DNA of 64,000 nt from Epiperipatus broadwayi (Eukaryota > Onychophora > Udeonychophora > Euonychophora > Peripatidae). The notes under the pieces were generated by a model, which saw only the letters and a program-made list of their open reading frames with translations, was not told where the DNA came from and ran no database searches. Below are positions 13,301-26,194 of this stretch, piece by piece; within the stretch, counting starts at the first letter, position 1, and each line of letters opens with the position of its first letter. The stretch covers positions 1,043,001 to 1,107,000 of the forward strand of contig JAQFVV010000256.1 in assembly GCA_028023455.1 (NCBI GenBank). The letters run 5' to 3'. The position numbers and the translations under genes are program-made.

Positions 13301-15122
13301 AAAGATGTGTATGTTAAGAGACATACAAGTTCTTAGCTTACCTAACTATCAGCTAACTCTAATAAGGGAATTACAGGTGGAAAGAAACCTAGAAGAGATT
13401 ATAAAAGATGGTCAATTGTGTTTTTAAATTGAATTTTAGTTTTAAAAGATCTTGAAAGAGACTGTGTGAGAAGAACGGATAAAAAAAAAAAAGTATGCTG
13501 GAAAGTTGTAAGAAAAAAAACTACGGTTTGAAAATATTAGAATAAATTTCGATCTCCATCCTGCCATAAATCAACGATGAATGAAAATGATGTAAGCCCA
13601 TAAATATATAACGTACAAATAGAAATACATATATATATGCATACCCATTAATTTATCTATACACACACTCAGTACAAAATTTACACTTTTATAAACACCC
13701 AATCACAAAATTCAGATGCAGCATTACACGCACATCTATAATTAATATTCACACATGCATATTTTTCAGTCACATTATATAATATCGTTTTCTATTACTC
13801 GACTAAATTCTATTTTATGAAGATTATATTAAAGTTGTTTTCATTTCTCTCGTAAAGTTTAGCTCAGAAATAATTTGATTTCTAATGGCCTTTTCAATCA
13901 CACTCTAAAATGCTCTATTCATTTTTACATTTTTCTATTCCAGGAAAAAAAGTCTTCCATTTCCTAATTCAAACCAACAAAACATTTTGACATGGGAGTG
14001 TTGAGTAAATGTCTTCCAGAAGAAAAGTTGTGAAATATTGATTGGTGTTCAATTTGGATTATTCAAACTAATATCCCACAATTCACTTGGCTTATATTTG
14101 TTAACACTTTGATAAGTCATTGAAATTTGGATAAAGAGGGAGGGGGATTCTCCCTGGGGTCTGGATTCTGGTTCGTTACTAATTGCTGTCATTTATATTT
14201 AGTTACAGCTCTGACACTTGGAGACTGATGGTTCTATTTAAAAAAATATAAACGCCTTTTTTTAAACTGACAATTTTATTCTAAAAGTAAAAAACATTTG
14301 ATGTATAAAAACAGTATGTTTTATTTTTATGATCGTATATGTTAAGCTCTCAGCTTAAAAAATAGTTGTGTGACTAAGCGATATATAATACTATGATCAA
14401 GCAATTCTTAACATTTGATCAGGGGTAATAATGATTTGATATTTATAGTTACCCTTTTACACATATCTTGTATTTTTAGTTTTAGCATCTCGGTTTTAAG
14501 ACTATGTTGCAAACATTTCACACAGTTCCTGAAATTTTTAACATAGTAAAGATTCAATAACTGCATTCTCCTGTTTATTTTGAAATGAAATTTTGTTGCT
14601 GCCGTGTGTGTGTTAAATTCGCTGCCCAAAAAACCAGGTGATTATACCAAGTAGGATCATCATCGATGATAATTTATTGCTGTTTATAATTCCATCAGAG
14701 GTATATCACGAAATGTAATTTCTTCAATATCTTTTAATATTAAATTGCAACAAACGCCATACTATATGTAATGTGCAATCTTAACTAATTTACCAAAATG
14801 TTAGTAAACTTTTAAGTCCCCTCCCCTTATTCCAATTAGTTTGCTATGCAAATCTGTTAAGCATGAGGGCGTTGAAAAATAAAAAATATATATCATATCA
14901 TTATAACATATCATTTTCATATGTATTTTATTTGTAGATTTATTATGTATATTTATATATGTTAAATTTTCTGTCCAAAAATAAACTGAAATAACTAGAT
15001 AATAAAACACTTTAATTTGATTATTATCTATCAATATTATGAAAAACTTATCCCAACCCTCATTAGTTAATCATAATTTTAAATACTAAATATTTTAAAT
15101 TCCATCCTTTATCTTAATGCAG
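10341..15122. other. A+T-rich region, nothing assigned
   Basis: This is mostly low-complexity sequence. Around 13130-13260 it is slightly richer in C and G. I found no coding domain, RNA gene or repeat pair. Confidence 0.4.
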
Positions 15123-15223
15123 TGGTGAAAATCAATCTTCGTCTCAGCTCCAGAAATATATGATGTTTGCCATACTAATGGCAGTGATTGCACTGCACTA
15201 TATTATATCTGGACTTTTTCATG
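15123..15223 (+). other. Candidate internal exon encoding a membrane segment
   Basis: A pyrimidine-rich tract ends in AATGCAG at 15122. The next 101 bases are richer in G and C than the flanks and are open in one frame starting at 15124. They encode a polar Ser/Gln stretch (GENQSSSQLQKY) followed by a hydrophobic helix (MMFAILMAVIALHYIISGLF). The frame meets a possible donor G|GTCAGC at 15224; if that is not used it stays open to a TAG near 15270, ending in a C-terminal tail. I do not recognise the protein. A tail-anchored or single-pass membrane protein would fit. No adjoining exon is identifiable, so this could also be chance. Confidence 0.3.
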
Positions 15224-15273
15224 GTCAGCACATTAACATTTATATAATTTACCTAAATCCTGAAAATTAGATG

Positions 15274-18200
15274 CAGTTTGTTTTATAATATACAAATTAG
15301 TGCAACTGCCCACATATACTCTCAACCTGTATAGATCTTGAAACTTATTATGTAGTTGAAGATTTCCAAAAAACTTTAAGATTTGTGAGGGATGGGGGAG
15401 TTAATCTAAATAATTATTCATTTATAACCATAAGAAAAAAACATTAAAAAAATTTGTTTGTAATTGGTATTTGATTAGCTTAACAATGGCTACAATGCAA
15501 ATTTTGTAATGTAAATCTTATAAGTAGTATACCATACCTCTTGTAAGAAGAGTATTTGTTTTATATAAGTATCATTCCAATTTAATTTTTTTTCATATAA
15601 GCATTATTTAAAATAATTACCATATTACATTAAATATAAGACTTTCCCTAATTTAAAATGCAGTAGGATTTTAAGCCTAAAAAATTGAGGGAAAAATGAA
15701 TACCCAAATTTAAAACAGATATATGAACTTAAATAGGAAACTAATATAAATACAATAAACTCATCTAATTTATTGTGAATCTTCTTCAGATATATGATAC
15801 TTTCTCTTTCTATATCTTCACATTTAGAACTTGAATTCTCATCTTCACTATTCTATCATGACATATCATCTTCAGACCACTTAAATTGCAATTGAACATT
15901 ATAATTTTTCTCAATTTGTTTTCATATAAAAGTACATTTTTCTATTAAAATCTAAATCATTCTTCTAAAATAATTTATATTTTTACAAATATTTTCTGGA
16001 AAAAAAATGTGTAAAAAAGATTCTAAAATATATGTTTTCATTTTGAAAATCAAAACAAAGATATTGGAACTGTCAAAATTGGCAAAATAATGTTTAAAAA
16101 TTCTAAAATATATGTTTTGCACTTTAAAAAATCAAAATGAAGCTATCAAAACTATAAAAAGTTTGATAGTCATTCTCTATTGTAGAGAATAAGAAACAAT
16201 CAATCAGCATTTTGTAAGGCAGGCTCTTACATCATTATTATATTGATTTGTCAATTGTCAAAAATTCTAAAGATTATTTTGTAGAACTGTCTCAATAAAA
16301 TAATGGCAAAATAACATTAAAAGTAGGAGTTTGAGAGATAGGTAAACCTGTTTATTAAATTAATTTAAAAAAGATTGATTAAAAAGATTGAACTCAGTAT
16401 TTTATACAGATAATGATCATAATACTATTTGTATATATATAGTATAAAGCAAAAGTCCACTGAAATAAGATAATGGTAAAAAAATTTATTTAAAATTTTA
16501 AATGCATCCTTTTTTACAGGTAAAAATCTGGAAAAAAAAAAACACATATCTTATACTCAAAATTATATGGTACTAAAATGTTTATATAAAAAATATAGCA
16601 ATAAAATTATGGAGAAATAAAATTACTTTTGTTTTGAATAGCTTCTAACCAGATTTAATTAATTGTTTTTTTTTTACAATCAGTTATTGTAATTAAATAA
16701 ATTTGATATTTTTATTTTGTAAGCATTATTTACAATAAATTCTATATTTGACTAAAAAAAGTAGAAAAAAAAATAATAAACTGGGTGATAAAAACATTCT
16801 AAGCTTGATTAGATTTTTAAAAAAAAAAATACCAAATTTTAACTAGACTAATGATTTAAATCTAAAATAGTAAAACTTGAAATTTTTGTTTTGCGTAGCC
16901 TGGATTGGAATTCAAGACTATGTATAGCAATAAGTTGCATTTCCTCTGCACTATTTAGATGCTTATTAGTAAATTAGTTAATTTTATCAAATTATGTGTT
17001 ATTCATTAGTGCAGATGAATTTAAATTTTAAAAAAAAAATTAATTTCACTAAATAAGGCAAAAAGAAACATAATTAAAATATGAAATAATGTCAAAGCCA
17101 ATGGCAGAAAGTGTCAACAAGTTTGTGAATTATTTTCAATACTTTCATCTTTAATGTTAATAGAAATAATTTTGATGATACTTAAATATTGTAGTTTTCT
17201 TTTTTCTATTCCTTCATTATAATAACTCTGAATACAGTTTAATCTTAATCATTCACTATTAAAATTCTGAGGAGTATATATATATATCCTTTACTGATAG
17301 CTTCAGTTTATCAGTACCCCTTCTACCATTAAAGGTTATGTGAGTAAAGAATTAATTATGATTCTAAGAATTTTTCAACCTGGAACACTAATACTAGCCA
17401 AGCTTGTTTGGTTCTTATAAATTTTTGAAGCACCACCATATTTTATGTCAAATCACTAAATTAAGATTTTTTTTCTATTTCTTTAATTTCTACAATCAAA
17501 AAATTGAACCAGAAATGTATTCTCATCAACAATCTCCTTCACAATCAAACTCACTGTTCATCAACAAAAATCAACTGCTTTTAGAAAGCTACTCAACTGC
17601 AGACTCAAATGATTACCAATACTTTATCAATATTATAATAGTTCACTAGTAAGCTAGACTATACAATGAAATCAACTGCTTCCCAACAAAATATTGTATT
17701 ATTAAGCCAATTTTTTCTAGCACTGACTTGGCTGCTCACAAGGAAACTATTCTATCAATGATATAACTGTTCACCCCATAGAATAATAATACTCTTATTA
17801 TTTTCTTTTGCTGCTAAACAATAACATTTCATATCAAATTAATCAGATGATGGTATCTGAATAGTTAAATATCCAACAATTAAATCATGTATTTAAAAAA
17901 AAGAACTCTGCTGCAAATGAAAATCAGAATATAGTTAACATATTACACAAATGAAATCAATTTTTGTATTTAAATGATAACATTTGATTAACTCAATGTT
18001 TGAATGAATAGGTCTTTCCACTAATCACTCAAATCCATGAACTGTTATAATTAGAATTTTTTAATATTTCATGATATACTTGTATTTATCAATGTTTTAA
18101 GCAACTCACATGTAATTTTGCTGCAAAAAATTATATTAGATTTAGATTTTTTTTCTTTTTAAGAATTAAATTGTTGTTTAATTAATTATAAAAAAAATTT

Positions 18201-18470
18201 AGAAGATTTAGTAATCTCCATTTATTTATGCATTTTGCTTTTAATTTCAATTTACAAAAAACTTATAAAAACTTTTTATTGCTTTTTTAAAAAATATTCT
18301 AAATAAAACGATTATATATTGTTTTTATTCATTCCTTATATCAAATAAAAACTAGCTCTCCATCTAAAATCATTAATTCTAAATGCATTGTATACTGTGA
18401 ACATTTTTAACATGTGTTATTCAAACAATTATAATGTGTATATATGTGCAGTATTTATATAAAATTATAT
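15274..18470. other. A+T-rich region, nothing assigned
   Basis: I see long A and T runs and no repeat pair or coding domain. The 81-codon frame at 17404 has no recognisable features. Confidence 0.4.
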
Positions 18471-18503
18471 ATATATAGCTTTTAACAAGCTTTTCTGAAA
18501 ATT

Positions 18504-18555
18504 CCTAACCCCAGACTGTTTTCCAGGTGTTAGTTTTCATCAGGCAGGTGCTAGG
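18504..18555 (-). ncRNA. Hammerhead-like core, family B, degenerate
   Basis: On the minus strand the core CTGATGA is followed by a weak stem II, then GAAAA, CAGTC and TGGGG. The outer stem I pair CCTA/TTAGG is partly kept. An extra A after GAAA disturbs stem III, so this copy is probably inactive. Confidence 0.45.
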
Positions 18556-18960
18556 ATATTTAGACACTAGATCCAAAAATACCAGTTCACGTCCAGCATT
18601 TATCTAATAATTAACTATTAAGTAAAAAATCTGAAATTTTCAGACATCTATATATCTTCAAATCCTGCTATCTAACTTAATTAACATTTGTAGTATAAGC
18701 TTATTAAATTAAGTCTTATGATGTATGACTTGATCCTAGCAATTATTGTTTCTTTCATGAGGCTTTGGTAATGTGATATTGCTGAAGCTGTTAATATATG
18801 GTGTATCTGAACTTAGTTCAGTCCCATATGACTATTTAAGTTAGAGAGCTGAATTTGAAGACATATAGATGTCTGAAATTTTCAGATTTTCTACTTAATA
18901 GTTAACTATTAGATAAATGCTCAACTTGAGCTGATACTTTTAGATCTAATGTCTGAATAT

Positions 18961-19012
18961 CCTATCACCTCACTAACAAAATCCAACAGCCAGAATGGGG
19001 TTGGCAATAGGG
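18961..19012 (+). ncRNA. Hammerhead-like core, family B, decayed
   Basis: The position and flanks (CCTA, ACCTCA) match the family, but the core reads CTAACAA and GAAAC has become GAATG. It is included as a remnant only. Confidence 0.35.
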
Positions 19013-19119
19013 ATATTCAGAAAAGCTTGTTAAAAACTATTAATGCTCATTACATAACATTTAGTAAATGCTTATTAAATTAAATCATGCTGGTATTTTT
19101 AGATCTAATGTCTGAATAT

Positions 19120-19171
19120 CCTAGCACCTCACTGACAAAATCCAACAGCTAGAAACTGGTCTGGGAATAGG
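19120..19171 (+). ncRNA. Hammerhead ribozyme motif, family B
   Basis: Stem I outer CCTA/TAGG and inner CTCA/TGGG pair. The core is CTGACAA (G8 changed to A), followed by GAAAC, a two-pair stem III AC-TG-GT and cleavage triplet GTC. The architecture is the same as family A with different stem sequences. Loss of G8 predicts no activity. Confidence 0.5.
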
Positions 19172-19244
19172 GTACATTTGTAGTATAAGCTTATTAAATT
19201 AAGCCATGTGATGTATGCCTTGATTTCCTTGCTATATATATATT

Positions 19245-21250
19245 GTAACAGTCAGAAAATGTGTGACTCGTAAACATAGTGCAGAATTCGACCACCATAC
19301 AGAACAGCAGCACCATCGAGTAGCGAAGCCACCCGTGGTACTGAGTTCAAACATAGTTTATCGGTTCCACAATACAATCCACGAAACAACGCATCTGATG
19401 CGACATTAGTAAATATTTCCTTAGACACGGTGGTCAGGGATATGCAAGAGACTCATGATTTTATTTTCGAGTTAGCCAATAACCAAACTAATATTAATTA
19501 AACATTCATATTTACATAATCGAGGAAATATTATATAGAATGGGTATCGAATAAATGAAACATAACTGCAGACGTACAGTTTAAAATTATTTATTAATAC
19601 ATTTTAATAAAACAATCTAATAATATTTTATGGACTAACAGCTTCAGTAGCGGGATTTGCGACATGATTATATTTTAAAGAATACATTTATTTATTTAGA
19701 CATTATTTTATATTGAGGATTTCAGTAGCGGTATTTCCGATACTGTAATGTTTACAAAAGGAATACATTTATTTGAAGGCGTAATCTAGCTACCTAAAAT
19801 TCTCGAGTGAGTATTTCTAATGCATGCCTGGAGGGATTTATACCTTTGCAATGCAAGAGTCTAAAGTATGGGTTATAAGAGTAATGGCAGACATATATTT
19901 ATTTAATTAAAATATTTATTTATAACTAAGGGCAAACATTTATTTGAGAGTGAATTATGCAGATAATGCAGAGGCGGAGTGATATGTTTAGAATAATAAA
20001 ACCTAGTAAAGGAACACGTGGTACGCTTTAGAAAGGCGATATGGAATGGCAGTATATCGAAACTGCAATGCCGTGAATGAGTTTATAAGAATGTCGGGCT
20101 GGTCTCTGCCATCGGCCTGATGAAGTAAGGTGTCACCTAAGCATAACCAGGGACAAGCGGTCCATGTCACAGTTTTCCAGCTGGCTGCATGACATTGTCA
20201 AATCCTATGGGAGCACCCATTATGCCCGCTTGTGTAGGACGACTGGGGTTAATTTCAACCCTGAAGAATCCGGAAATTTCACGGCAGAATGGGTCATCGC
20301 GTCTCTAAAACGTAACACATGTATACTCTATAAACGATTATGATGAGATTTAAATAGATCTCTGACTCGGCCCTACATTATCAACACTTACTAAAGAACG
20401 TTGGTGACTCTCAAAGAAATGTAATTTTCTGGAATTATTCATGATGATTTAATAAATACAAAACCTATATAAATTGGGAATTATTATAACTAATACGTCA
20501 GCCATTTGCGAAGTAGTAGATCCTGCATTACAATAAGTGGTGCACTGAATGTGTGTCGATTTATATGAAAGTTAAGTTAGTTATGGTTTATAAGAATGGC
20601 GGGATGGTTTCTGCCTCGGCCCAATGAAGTACATATTAATGAAAATGTGACACGCATTCACTGTTTCAAACGATCATAGATTTAAACTTTGAAAATAGAG
20701 ACAATTATGAGCATGCAATAATTAGATAATAAATATAGATAAAATGTAGATTTTAAAAATACGCACCCAAGATAGAATGAGGTAAGCTAGATTAGTAGAG
20801 AAATTTACATTAAATTAATTATTCAATTTTAGTTATACAAATGATAGTTTTTACATTTTACAATTTAGATAAGTAGTATGAAGAAAAGCTATAGCATATT
20901 ATTAGAGTACTCTAGAGTTTGAACACAGACAGGTACCTGTTTTATAAGAAGTTTTCTGATTCCATTAATTTAGTAGCAAAAGTTCATGAGTGGCAAGTCT
21001 TTCTTGTATTTAGATAATTCATTTAATTTCACGGCAGCAGCAGCTTTCTCATTCATTTCAGGCAGCAGATCTTCATGGTGAATTTATGATGGGCAATGGA
21101 AAGTTCGACATCCGATAGGCCATCTCCCGATGGAGAATAATCTCGGTGCTTTACTCAGTCGTACCTTGGCAGGAACAAATTATTTTTATTATTTTTGGAG
21201 ACTCAGTGATCGAGAGCAAAGCTAAAGTTTAAGTGAATGTCTCCAGTAAG
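19245..21250. other. Unassigned GC-richer segment with internal repeats
   Basis: The segment is richer in C, G and CpG than its surroundings and has no open frame of note. Internal similarities are visible: CTTCAGTAGCGGGATTTGCG near 19640 and a relative near 19720, each followed by AATACATTTATTT; and GTTTATAAGAATGTCGGG near 20082 with a relative near 20588, each followed by a CTCTGCC/TCTGCC-like motif and GATGAAGTA/AATGAAGTA. This suggests a non-autonomous element or long terminal repeats of an unknown kind. Boundaries are uncertain. Confidence 0.3.
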
Positions 21251-22330
21251 TCTAAGATGGCCTCCCTTTTTTTATCTTGATCTCTCACATTTTTGTTAAG
21301 ATATTTTTAGGTTCTACTTAATCTGCCCTGAGGATAATCAATGCATTTTGTTGGTTTTAATTATAGAAAGCTGCCGTTCTATTGTTTACATTTTACATTT
21401 ACTAATTATACTTTGGGGAATTTTTCTTTAATTAATCTATTATCTATCACTGACCAATGCTTTTAAATTTCAAAGACAAAAAGGGAACATAAGATCATTT
21501 AAACTTTTAATTAAATATTACATCAGATTTTTTTTTAGAATTATTATTAAACGAAATTTAAACAAAGCAATAAATACGAACTTTATAATCCAAAATAAAT
21601 GATTAAAATTATACAAAATTATATAACTAAAAGAAATCTAAATTATATTATTTTATCCCTATTTATTGCGTTTAATTTGAGATCGAAATGTGTGCGTGTT
21701 TATGCTGAATTCTACATATATTTATACATTTTTAATATTGTTACCCACACAACTCGATATCAAAAAGTTTAAATTTGGGCGGGATAGACCGGTCAGTGAG
21801 AGACGACAGAAAAAGGTGAAACTTAAGATTCGAATACGAATCTTACTGTTTCAATATATATATATAGTATTCATTCTTTAATTTTTACTTGAAAATGTAA
21901 TAAAACAATGACACACCACAAAAAAAAAATTAAGTAATTTAAAATAAAATTAATGAACTAACTATCAACAACAATAATTTTAAATGATCAACAACTACGA
22001 TTTACAAAAAAATGGAATATACAACATTTATTCAATAACTTAAAAATAAGTTATAAATGAAATTGGACAAATAAAGAATGATTTGACTATTCTATCACAA
22101 ACTTAAAAAAAAATATATAGTTAAGAAAATCTTGAACTGGAGTTTTGAAAGATAAAAGTATTTATGCATATTAAGGTATGCCAATATTGATTCACAAAGG
22201 GATAGTAGAAAAATCTATTAACCTTTAAGTTAATAAAAATAAATATGACTGTGCACAAAGTAATAATAATAATAAAGTTTTATGATATCAATGATGATGT
22301 TTTTATGAGTATTGATGATGAATTTTTTGA
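21251..22330. other. A+T-rich stretch with one perfect small hairpin
   Basis: AAGATTCG-AATA-CGAATCTT near 21825-21845 is a perfect 8-bp hairpin. Otherwise I see nothing recognisable; the 63-codon frame at 21690 looks like chance. Confidence 0.4.
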
Positions 22331-24690
22331 ATAATTAAATAATGAAATTTTAAATATGGGAATGTCTAGAAAACTCAAATTGTTTGGAGACTTTATTGGA
22401 AGAACAAGTAGAAGAAGAAAAGACAAAATTGCAGTACAATAAGGTTAAGATAGAATAAATTGAGAAAAATATATATCTGATTAATACATGCAAAACAAAT
22501 TTAAGAATATAGAATGGTTTTGTCAATGTAACAAAACTTAAATTGTTTGGAGACTTTATTTAAAGAACAGGTAGAATACGAAGAAAAGACAAAATTGTAA
22601 TATGATAGAGTTAAGGTAGAATAAATAGGAAAAGATATATATCTGATTAATATATGTGAGAAAATACTTTAATGGTATAGAATGATTTTGTCAACATAAA
22701 GAAATTCATAAATGCATCTTAATTCAGAATATACAAAACCATAAATCTGTAATAGATTATTTTATAATGCAACAGAATGGAAATTTCATAGTACTGAATG
22801 TAAAAGTTTGTATAGAACTATCATGTAACAGTAATTATAATTTTCATTAAAATGGCGATAGTGGGGTTTTTTTTTCAGTATAAAGTCAGACTTTTATATT
22901 TAAAAAATAGGATAATGTAATAAAGGAAGAAAAAAATGATATAAATAGTCTAAATCATAAAAGTGTTGGGAGATTATATAGGTCATGATTAGATAAAAAA
23001 TTACCTGTAATGTATTATTGAAATCACTGAAAAACATTAAAATTGTATGAAAAATTGTATATATACAACTGCAAAAGAGATATTGGATGCATACAAAGAA
23101 AATGATTATAATGGTGTAAACAGAAAATGGTATCTAAAAGACAGATGTATCAGAAATATTTAAATACTAAAACAAATGAAGATAAAAATAAACACACACA
23201 TGAAAAAAAAAAAAACTTAATAAAATTATGGAAAAAAAATGCAGGAAAATAAGAAACACCAGAAAGGGTTGATTTTTATTTAGGTGGAATGAGAAGCAAT
23301 GAAACCTTAAGAATGACTACAAATTTTAGACAAAAAAAAAGAGATTTAGTTCTAATAATTATAGTAAAAAAAAAATGGTAAGACACAATTTGAGAAGATG
23401 AATAAAAAACAAAATATACAACTGACAAAATATCTTATAATATTAGAACTTGTTGAAATTATAATGGCATGTAAATTACTTAAGGATAGAAAGATTTCTA
23501 GCCTGATAGAATTATATTCGAATTAGTTAAAATAATAGTAAAAATCTGATTGAACACTTAACTGAGTTGTTCCAAAAATATAAAAATGGAGATGAAATTC
23601 AAAAATTGATCAAAAAATGTAATAAATTACAACAATTCATTAAAAAGGCAGAAAAGAACATTTGTGAAAATTATAGAGGCATAGTAATAATTAATTTATT
23701 AATTCTGAAAAATAGAATTTAATATAAATATAAAAATCTGAAAGCAGTGGATCAGATAAGTTTTATAGAAGGAGATGCACAATAGACCAGTAGTTGTGGG
23801 TGACTTAAGTAAAAGAAAATAAGATGGCAAGAAATCATGAGATACATATTTTGTATAGACAAAAATAAGGCATATATTATTATGTCTATCAAAATATTGT
23901 GTAAAATATTTTTATTAACAGTTTTTATGAAATCAATTAAGAAATTATATAAGATATATGCAAAATAAAAATTGAAATATAGCTTTGGATGTTATAAAGA
24001 TAACCAAGAGACTCAAACAATAATATTACCTATAATTTATATTATATAAAATATTTTTAGAATGAGCCCTTAAAATCTGAGAAAATAAATTTAAAAATGG
24101 AAATTCTTCTAAACAACAATAAGCCATTTTATAGATCATGTGTTGCTAATGATCCACTAGATTGTGCTCAGAATTTATTGATTAAAATTGTAAGGAATTT
24201 AAGTAATTGGACATGAAGATCATATAAAGGGAAACAACTAATGAAGCTATGCAAAAGCATTTGTTGAGTAGAAAAGTTATTACCTGTGATTAATATGATG
24301 TTATGGGATTATATTATACCAAAAATCAACAAATTAAGGATATGTGATTCAATAATAAAAAGCATCGATACATATAATAGTTGAAGGAAGAAATAATAAG
24401 GATGTGATAGTTATAGAATAAAGAACTGATAAAGATCTATAAGAAAGTTGAAAAAAGAATAGATAAGTTATAAAAGAATATCAAAAATGAATAAACTATA
24501 AGCAATAAAAACAATTATAATGATATGGATATAAGCAAAGAATGTGTCATAAAACATTCCCAAAGCAAATAAATTGGACACCATTGGGAAAGAGAAAAAG
24601 AAGACATCCAAATAAAATTGGAAAAGAAAAGAAATAAATTAAAACAAATAATATGTGAAAGATAAAATCATGGTGATTAGAAAATGAAAG
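22330..24690 (+). pseudogene. RTE-like LINE relic (endonuclease + reverse transcriptase)
   Basis: No long frame survives, but fragments in all three plus-strand frames follow the order of a non-LTR retrotransposon. An AP-endonuclease motif LFGDFIGRTSRR is near 22380-22430, and an endonuclease C-terminal IDYFIM is near 22755. Then come PDRIIFELVK near 23500 (the PDG-type motif before the RT), ENYRGIVIINLL near 23660 (the NYRGI motif at the start of the RT) and a CIDKNKAYIIMS stretch near 23855 (RT motif A). Last is LGKRKRRHPNKI near 24590, matching the GKRKRGRP-type C-terminus of RTE and related LINEs. NYRGI and the C-terminal basic motif argue for RTE or a close clade. Frameshifts and stops are frequent, so the element is dead. 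The endonuclease part carries a tandem duplication (separate entry). Confidence 0.6.
22373..22698. repeat. Tandem duplication of about 163 bp in the LINE endonuclease
   Basis: TGTTTGGAGACTTTATT occurs at 22381 and again at 22544, and similarity continues through AAAGACAAAATTG and ATATATCTGATTAAT. The two copies have diverged by substitutions and small gaps. Confidence 0.75.
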
Positions 24691-25037
24691 TCATCATAGA
24701 ATATTATAGATCAGAAGTTGATTAATTTTGACTCATGAGCCAAATGTGGCTATTTGATTCAAATCTTGTGGCTTTTTTTATCATGATAAACATAATAACA
24801 TTTTGTATTTCCTCATATAATTTGTAAATAAATATTTTGATGACTCTAGAAGAGGAAAATGTACATTACAACATTGCTTTTTGAATTACAATATTGTTTT
24901 TTGAATTTAGCCTTATTATAAAATAGTAATTCTTGTATATGATAATAAATCAAAATACTTCTGTTGATACAACTTATAAAATACAATATAACACTTCATA
25001 AATTGCTAAAACAGAATCATTAATATAAATAAAATAA

Positions 25038-25085
25038 TTATTGCCAAATGCTTTCAACTCCTACAAGTCCTTATCAAGGCAGTAA
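25038..25085 (-). ncRNA. Hammerhead-like motif in Penelope 3' arm
   Basis: On the minus strand: stem I TTA-C-TGCC, core TTGATAA, stem II GACTT..GAGTT, GAAA, short stem III AG-CA-TT, H17 T, then GGCA-A-TAA closing stem I. The core deviates at C3 (T) and G8 (A), so activity is doubtful. The pair TGCC/GGCA changes to TACC/GGTA in the other arm, a compensatory substitution that supports the fold. Confidence 0.5.
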
Positions 25086-25099
25086 AAAACTCTTATTTT

Positions 25100-26160
25100 C
25101 TCCTAAGCGATAAATTCAACATTTTAATGCATTGTCCAGGAACAACTAATTGGAAAACTGATTAATTTTGAATTCATAGCACAAAATGAATTTTGTATAA
25201 GATATTATTCTTTAATCTTGTGTTTTTTATTGTGTGTTTCATGCATTAATATTGCAAAATTCTTTATACTACATATGTGGCCTGTACTATTTTGGTGAAC
25301 ATAAACAGCCGAATAAACTGTATCATCTTTCCTTGCTCTAATATATGTATATTTCCATTGTTAAAGGCAATATTTGATATTTGTCCTGGTTTCACCAATA
25401 TATATTGCACTACAATTTATCTGTGGGCATCTAATAGAATATACAACACTGCTTTTATCCTCTTTACTTATCATTCCCTTAGAATTATTTACTAATCTAT
25501 TAAGATTAATCAGAGTCCTCCATACCAATCAGAAATCCTGACTTAAAACTCTTATTATATTTTTATTAATATTGGGAATAAAAGCTAATGACATCCATGG
25601 TTTATTATTCACATTTACATTCTCACCATTATAATGTTGTTTATAATGTTTCAATACAATAGATAATAGCCTATGCTTATTATAACCTACTTGTATCAAA
25701 TCATGCATATAACAATTTATATTATCTTTCTTAAACATTTCATTTAAACACAGTTGTTGATTATGTGTTAAAAAAGCTGTAAAACCAGCCATTTTGTGTA
25801 TTAAAGAAACATTAGATGTTGGATGAGTATAACTTCTATTATCTATATGCTTTATAACAATTTTATATACCAATCTATCATCCACACATGATATTTGCAA
25901 ATCCAGATATTTAATACCAAAATTGTTCTCCCTCACTATTGTCCAAACTATTCTGAAAACTATCAAAAATTTGTTTTATAATGTCCGGTTGCCCATATAT
26001 TAAAATATCATCTACATATCTATAATACAATGTTTTATCTTTCTTTACTACTATGGAATGCACAATTCACTGTTCTATATTATCTACAAACAAACTACTC
26101 ATCAAACCACTCACAGCCAAACCCCATTGTCATCCTTTTTGCATTCTATATAAGTAATTA
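25100..26160 (-). pseudogene. Penelope reverse transcriptase C-terminal half + GIY-YIG endonuclease
   Basis: In translation order: GLAVSGLMSSLFV near 26130 (RT segment before the catalytic box); YRYVDDILIYG with the catalytic YVDD at 26007-26018; then, after a frame change, a 145-codon open frame (25966-25529) beginning near FGIKYLDLQI. That frame includes HPTSNVSLIHKMA and a GYNKHRL segment, both characteristic of the Penelope RT thumb region. After a stop near 25529 the frame resumes with CPQINCSAIYIGET near 25425-25385. This is the GIY-YIG nuclease signature, followed by YIRARKDD and VHQNSTGH. Together these are the RT and endonuclease of a Penelope-type retroelement. At least two stops, one frameshift and the missing RT N-terminus make it non-functional. 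Confidence 0.75.
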
Positions 26161-26194
26161 CCATGTGCTACCACAATATCATTACTTATTAATA

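Larger units (their letters stand above)
18471..19235. mobile_element. HHR foldback retroelement, family B
   Basis: Arms near 18471-18660 and 18850-19045 are inverted copies of each other (AACAAGCTTTTCTGAA near 18484 against its complement near 19015). A further partial direct copy lies at about 19058-19172. The segment beginning ACATTTGTAGTATAAGC occurs at 18686 and again at 19173. Three hammerhead-like cores are present. The middle shares TCTGAACT, GTTCAG and CCCATATGACTAT with family A, so A and B are related families. There is no open reading frame. The structure is seen directly; the mode of movement is inferred. Confidence 0.7.

Noticed and set aside
20105-20150. CTGATGA within the 19-21 kb island
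   Set aside because: No GAAA follows at the right spacing and no stem I can be formed.
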